From NCBI RefSeq assembly GCF_000002865.3, contig NW_001865073.1:314361-378360 (forward strand): a stretch of DNA of 64,000 nucleotides, written 5' to 3'. Source of the DNA: Monosiga brevicollis MX1 (lineage: Eukaryota > Opisthokonta > Choanoflagellata > Craspedida > Salpingoecidae). The notes under the pieces are model-generated. The model ran no database searches. It was given only the letters and a program-made list of their open reading frames with translations, and was not told the origin of the DNA. Below, piece by piece: positions 60,141 to 64,000 of this stretch; within the stretch, counting starts at the first letter, position 1; each line of letters opens with the position of its first letter. Both the position numbers and the translations under genes were made by a program.

Positions 60141-62039
60141 ATGGAGGCCTTGGAGGCGGCGCGCGAAGCTGCCGCTGCAAAGGCCGCTCTCGTCAATATT
60201 GAACGCGTTGAGGTGCGACCACCCTGACACAGCGACTCAGCGGGGTGCATCGCAAGGTCGAGAGTGCCACATGCCGCCTTCTGACCCCCGAGTCTCTTCG
60301 CCCGTTTGCGCCTGGCGCGTAGGAATATGACATTGACGCTGGCAACATGGCGGGCACTGATGTCCGAGAGGTGCCCTTGGGCAAGCTCCTGTACGTTATC
60401 TTGCCATCCCAATCGTTTTCCAGACGCGCATTCCATCTTTTCTCATCGGCACATGCATCATCGTCTGCAGAGGCTCGTCACGTCGTGAGGCATTGACTAC
60501 TTACACACGAGACAACGTTCAACTGCTTCTCAACTCCATCATGCAGGTCAGCCAGGTGGCTCCGATTTTAGACCAATGGAGGAGTGTCGTTCCTTTCGGC
60601 TTGTTGTTTGCCTCACATTTGCGCGACCTCACAATTTCGCGTCCCACCCCGTACAGCTGCCGGTGGACAAGACAGAGGAAGGAGTGTTTGCCACCATGCC
60701 CCGCCCAGCCAGCCGCATCCCCCGCGAGAAACCAGTACGTTGCTTCCCTCATGTTGATCGAGTTCCAACGTCGTTTACATACCTTTCAATCTTGACAACG
60801 AGATGCATTTCAGCCTTGCTTTTTCTAACACCGACGCTTGCGCTCTCAATATGACAGATTCCTGAGGATCGCGCCCAAACTCGCTGGGAAAAGTTTGCCG
60901 AAATGAAGGGCATTCAAAAGTCAAAGCGTTCACGCATGGTCTACGATGAAGCAACTGGCGTGCGTTATTGGCATAAGCAGTGCAAATTCACAATTTTTCA
61001 TAGGATGTTCAAGCTATTATGCTTTTGTGCTTATTCATGCCGACTCCCGCCTTACATTATCGCAATTGTAGGAATATCGCCCTCGCTACGGTTACAAGCG
61101 CTCCAAGCAGGATGACTCTGCTTGGCCTTGGGTTGAGCTCAAAGATAATGAAGGTATATCATCTGTATTTCGCAAAGTGGCCCGTGCCTTCCAGGCTTGT
61201 GGGGCAAACTTGAAAATAATTCTTTGACTCATGCGCTCAAATATGTTCTTAGACCCTTACGTTGACAAATTCCAAGAGTTGTCTGATGCCAAAAAGAATC
61301 GCGTCTTGAAAAATGAGGGACAGCGCATCAAGAACATTGCTGCCGCACGATTGCAAGCATCCGGCCGTAAAGTGAACCCCGCAGCAATCAAGAAGGAGCT
61401 GAAAACTGCCATTCAAATCGGCCGCACCTCGACGGCGTCTGCCGGCGTTTTTGATACTGACCTCAAGGGCGAGGCCAAGCTGAAGCGCGCTGGCAAACGT
61501 GTGCAGGTTTGTCCCCTGCCTCTCTCAGCCTGATGCCAGCCCCCACTTCCCAGCTGCATGTTCGTCTGTCTCACCATGATGAATGTCACAGCGTGCGGCG
61601 GTTACGGGCCTCGAAAGCAAAGAAAAGCAAGCCGCTCTCAAGATGCTCGAGCGCATGTCAAAGAAATCGAGTGGCATCAGTACTGCGGTACGGCCCCTTG
61701 GTTTTTGGCTTTTGTCTTTGCTTTTTTGTTGCTGTTTTGCTTTTGTTTTTCTATCGGCCCCCCCCTTTTTTTTTTTTTTTTTTTTTCTCTTCCGACCGCG
61801 ACACCTCCAGACGCTAACCGATGCTTCATGTTGCATGTTGAGTAGAAAGGTACTAAGAATACTCAAACGAAGCAGACCGGCTCCAATAAGAAGAGAAAGT
61901 GTGTATTTGCATTCATTGCATGATCCCTTTTCGTCAATTTGAGGAGCGCACACCCTGCATTCCTTACCCTTGTTCTTGAAAATTGCTCAAACCTAGGCCT
62001 ATTAGCAAGGCGGGTAAGCAAGGCGGCAAGCGCAAGTAG
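60141..62039 (+). CDS. RRS1: Ribosome biogenesis regulatory protein RRS1
   Basis: Nucleolar factor that works in 5S RNP incorporation into pre-60S particles. Ten exons (60141-60212, 60323-60390, 60471-60546, 60657-60734, 60858-60959, 61072-61153, 61253-61506, 61592-61687, 61846-61898, 61997-62039) join in phase to 307 residues, near the family length. Family landmarks in order: EYDIDAGNMAGTD, LTTYTRDNVQLLLNSIMQLP, MPRPASRIPREKPIPEDR, TRWEKFAEMKGIQKSKRSRM, VYDEATGEYRPRYGYKRS, DDSAWPWVEL, DPYVDKF, AKKNRVLKNE, QIGRTSTASAGVFD. The C-terminus is lysine-rich (KKRKPISKAGKQGGKRK), typical of nucleolar targeting. Introns are 70-160 bp; the one at 61688-61845 holds a long T-run. Confidence 0.97.
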
Positions 62040-62438
62040 TCAAGCCAGTTGCCCTCTTTCATCGTTGCATTCATTGTGTGAGCCAGCGTCAAAATTGTAC
62101 AACATGTGACTGGCATTCGGCACCGTCAGGGCTGTTTCAGTGTCGTGGTGTCAGCCGGACATTATGTACCACTCCATAGTCGCAGAAAAAGCCTGCCGCT
62201 TCTGCGATAAATCATAAGACTGTCTGGTAGTCGTGGGAAAATAAGTTTTGGTAACCCTCTACCTACGACTATGGAGGCGGTTTGAAATTGCGGAAAAGCA
62301 CGTCGCATTTGAGGTAGCATCCCTCGTACATACATGATTTGCAGGACTACGACATCGGAGGACTCAAGTCCAAGAGCCATCAGGGGTTGATCAACGCTGC
62401 TCGTGGGTGAGCAGAGCTATACATCGCATTGACTCCAA
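62040..62438. other. Intergenic region downstream of RRS1
   Basis: No supported gene. It may contain degraded upstream sequence of the retroelement fragment that follows. Confidence 0.45.
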
Positions 62439-62840
62439 TTGAAAGCATTACGTATCAGATTGTGCCTCTGGTATAAGGGTAATGTCATTGACGTGACTGT
62501 GCGCACAGTTCAACCCCCGACCACCTCGCAAGCCTGCAGCAAGGTGGGCGCTGCCCTTCGCCGAGCCGAAAAGGAGAAGCGCGACTACTACACCGGTTTC
62601 AATCATGGAAAAACTCTGATCGTCCCTGCGGCGATGACGACAACCGGTGGGTTCGCCTCCTCCTTTGTAGATCTGCTTGGTCAGCTCGCCCGCTGCGCCG
62701 AGGCTCGTGGCGTGTACCAGCCGGGGCTGGATGAGGCGTTTGTTCCTCGGTGGAAGGGTCGCTTTGCGGCGCTGGTCCATCAGATGAACGCTGACAACAT
62801 CCAGCGCCACTTTGGCGGTGTCTACCTGCGCTCGTCGTAG
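62439..62840 (+). mobile_element. C-terminal fragment of a reverse-transcriptase-type retroelement ORF
   Basis: The 133-residue frame has the layout that follows the reverse transcriptase in many non-LTR-type ORFs: an IDVTV strand (VIDVTVRTVQPPT), a helical AALRRAEKEKRDYY segment, then LIVPAAMTTTGGFASSF and an amphipathic end with Leu/Arg/Ala (LGQLARCAEARG). The upstream RT part is not found in this window in the same frame, so this would be a truncated copy. The identification rests on pattern memory alone. Confidence 0.45.
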
Positions 62841-63100
62841 GTAGGCACTGTATCGGGGGTCTCTCTGTGGGGACTCCTGTGTGCACCCGTCAATCTAGGG
62901 GGTTCTCGTTGTGTCTTTTTTGATGGCTGGACTGGTATATTTCTTGTAATTTTGCTCGTATTTTGCCCTAATTTTTGCTGAATTTTTGTAAAGTCCTTCG
63001 TATGATTTCTATTTCTTCTGTGGTCGGTTGTTTTCTCAATCCGACGTTGTGTCTCGTTGGATGTGAGCGTGCCGTGGTGTTCTTTGTGTGATCGTGCTGT
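62841..63100. other. T-rich flank between the retroelement fragment and the LTR region
   Basis: No coding sequence; T-rich at 62905-63040. It could belong to the 3' part of either neighbouring element. Confidence 0.4.
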
Positions 63101-63605
63101 GATGGCTAGTACTTGTCATGTGTGACTGCCTATTTGTGTCTTGTGTTTAAAATGGCTGGATCTCTGGTTATACAGGGTCAGTTCGTATTAAAGGTGTATG
63201 TCCAGTACAGTGTAATGTGTGTGGACAAGGCGATTGTCACAGAGGTATCCAACCAATCGAAGTGCATACGAGAACATGGATTGAAGCAAGGCGAAGGAAC
63301 AAGACAGAACAAGACAGAAGGAGGGAAGTGGAACGACCGAGGTCAAGAAGGAAAATGGTACCGATCCAGGGAGATCGCTCCCATTTATAGCAGGTGGAAA
63401 CACACACACACACAGTGGAGACAGAGAATGGACTATCACACTGAAGACAGGTGGAAGCGATATCAGCAATCTGTTGGGACCAACAGATGCCACAACAAGA
63501 TGGTACAGCAAGTTGGTACAGCAAGATGTTACACAACAAGGTGGGACAACATCAAGTACCAGAGGACACACAACGTGGTAAAGTATACCGTCTCAGATTG
63601 TGCCT
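63101..63605 (-). repeat. Probable 3' LTR of the Ty1/copia element
   Basis: It lies directly after the copia stop codon. On the minus strand a purine tract (GAAGGGGAGTATTAGAGG, about 63608-63625 overlapping the pol end) resembles a polypurine tract before an LTR. A TATAAATG string at about 63384-63391 could be the LTR TATA box. The outer end and the TG...CA termini could not be fixed without a second copy. Confidence 0.5.
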
Positions 63606-64000
63606 CTAATACTCCCCTTCAAGCTGAGAACGGAAGAGCATGTCACACAAACGACGATGGCTCGGTCCATTGAGCAGCTTGGTGAGAAGGTCAGCAACCA
63701 TGTCCTTGGTCCCACAGAACTGGACATCGAGCTGGTTGCGTTCATACCTCTCTTGCACAAAGCGATACTTGACAGCAATGTGCTTGGAGCCCGGAGAGTT
63801 GGCTCCGTTTGTAATCATGTGGATCGCCGCCTGGTTGTCACTGAACAACACGGGCTTGAAGACGGCGTGTGAGAGTTCACGAACCAAATGATCAAAAAAC
63901 ATAGTCTCGCTGGCCGCAGAGTAAGCAGCCATAAACTCGGCTTCAGCAGTAGACGTGGCAGTGACCGTCTGCAGCTTGGAGCGCCACTGCACGGGTCCAA
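63606..64000 (-). mobile_element. Ty1/copia retrotransposon pol, RNase H end (partial at window edge)
   Basis: C-terminal 128 residues of a copia-type polyprotein; its RNase H degrades the RNA strand during reverse transcription. Landmarks: QWRSKLQ, ATSTAEAEFMAAYSAASE (the acidic catalytic STAEAEF segment), LFSDNQAAIHM, GSKHIAVKYRFVQE, VQFCGTKDMVADLLTKLL. The stop is at 63606-63608. The frame is intact to the right edge, so the copy may be recent. LTR elements of copia type are known from Monosiga brevicollis. Confidence 0.92.

Noticed and set aside
62456-63607. Shared 14-mer CAGATTGTGCCTCT as a target-site duplication or LTR end
   Set aside because: Too long for a copia target duplication, and 14-mer repeats are expected by chance in 64 kb; kept only as a remark.

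Overview
The window is eukaryotic nuclear DNA: protein genes are broken into many short exons by short GT-AG introns, often 60-250 bp, and there are no operons. The gene content (a giant EGF/TNFR-like/mucin-type receptor tyrosine phosphatase, metazoan-type WASH complex and SLC46-type genes, an opine dehydrogenase, a Ty1/copia element) is most consistent with a choanoflagellate such as Monosiga brevicollis. That assignment is an inference. A run of 139 N's shows this is a draft assembly. Exon boundaries were worked out by hand from splice consensus, frame continuity and remembered family motifs; no search was run.

Layout, left to right. Minus strand: WASHC2/FAM21 (3' end outside the window, ~1-3837), then eIF3 subunit c (4568-8305, 7 exons). 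Plus strand: a threonine aldolase (8954-10446, 3 exons) and a very large receptor tyrosine phosphatase (11544-25651, about 4,500 residues, interrupted by the gap). Minus strand: an opine/octopine-dehydrogenase-like gene (26509-28935) and an SLC46-like transporter (29870-32603). Plus strand: a small membrane protein with a glycine-rich tail (34048-35207). Minus strand: an arylsulfatase (35435-38381) and the La protein (39055-41012, 8 exons). Plus strand: an SR-protein-like RRM protein with an Arg/Asp repeat tail (41653-43260). Minus strand: an unrecognised EF-hand/zinc-ribbon gene (43853 to about 47880, possibly up to 49342) and a zinc-finger protein (50944-51935). Plus strand: an LRR-GTPase-RasGEF fusion (53554-59789) and RRS1 (60141-62039, 10 exons). 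The right edge holds a retroelement fragment and, on the minus strand, the 3' end of a Ty1/copia element with its probable LTR.

The genes are not functionally clustered. Housekeeping RNA/translation functions (eIF3c, La, RRS1, SR-like protein), endosomal trafficking (WASHC2), metabolism (threonine aldolase, opine dehydrogenase, sulfatase), transport (SLC46-like) and signalling (receptor PTP, RasGEF) are interleaved. Intergenic spaces are short (0.2-1.6 kb) and hold mainly TG/CA and TC/GA microsatellites.

The two most unusual proteins are the receptor phosphatase, whose ectodomain carries a cohesin-like region followed by a dockerin-like double calcium loop, and the RasGEF, which joins leucine-rich repeats and its own P-loop GTPase domain to a CDC25 exchange domain.
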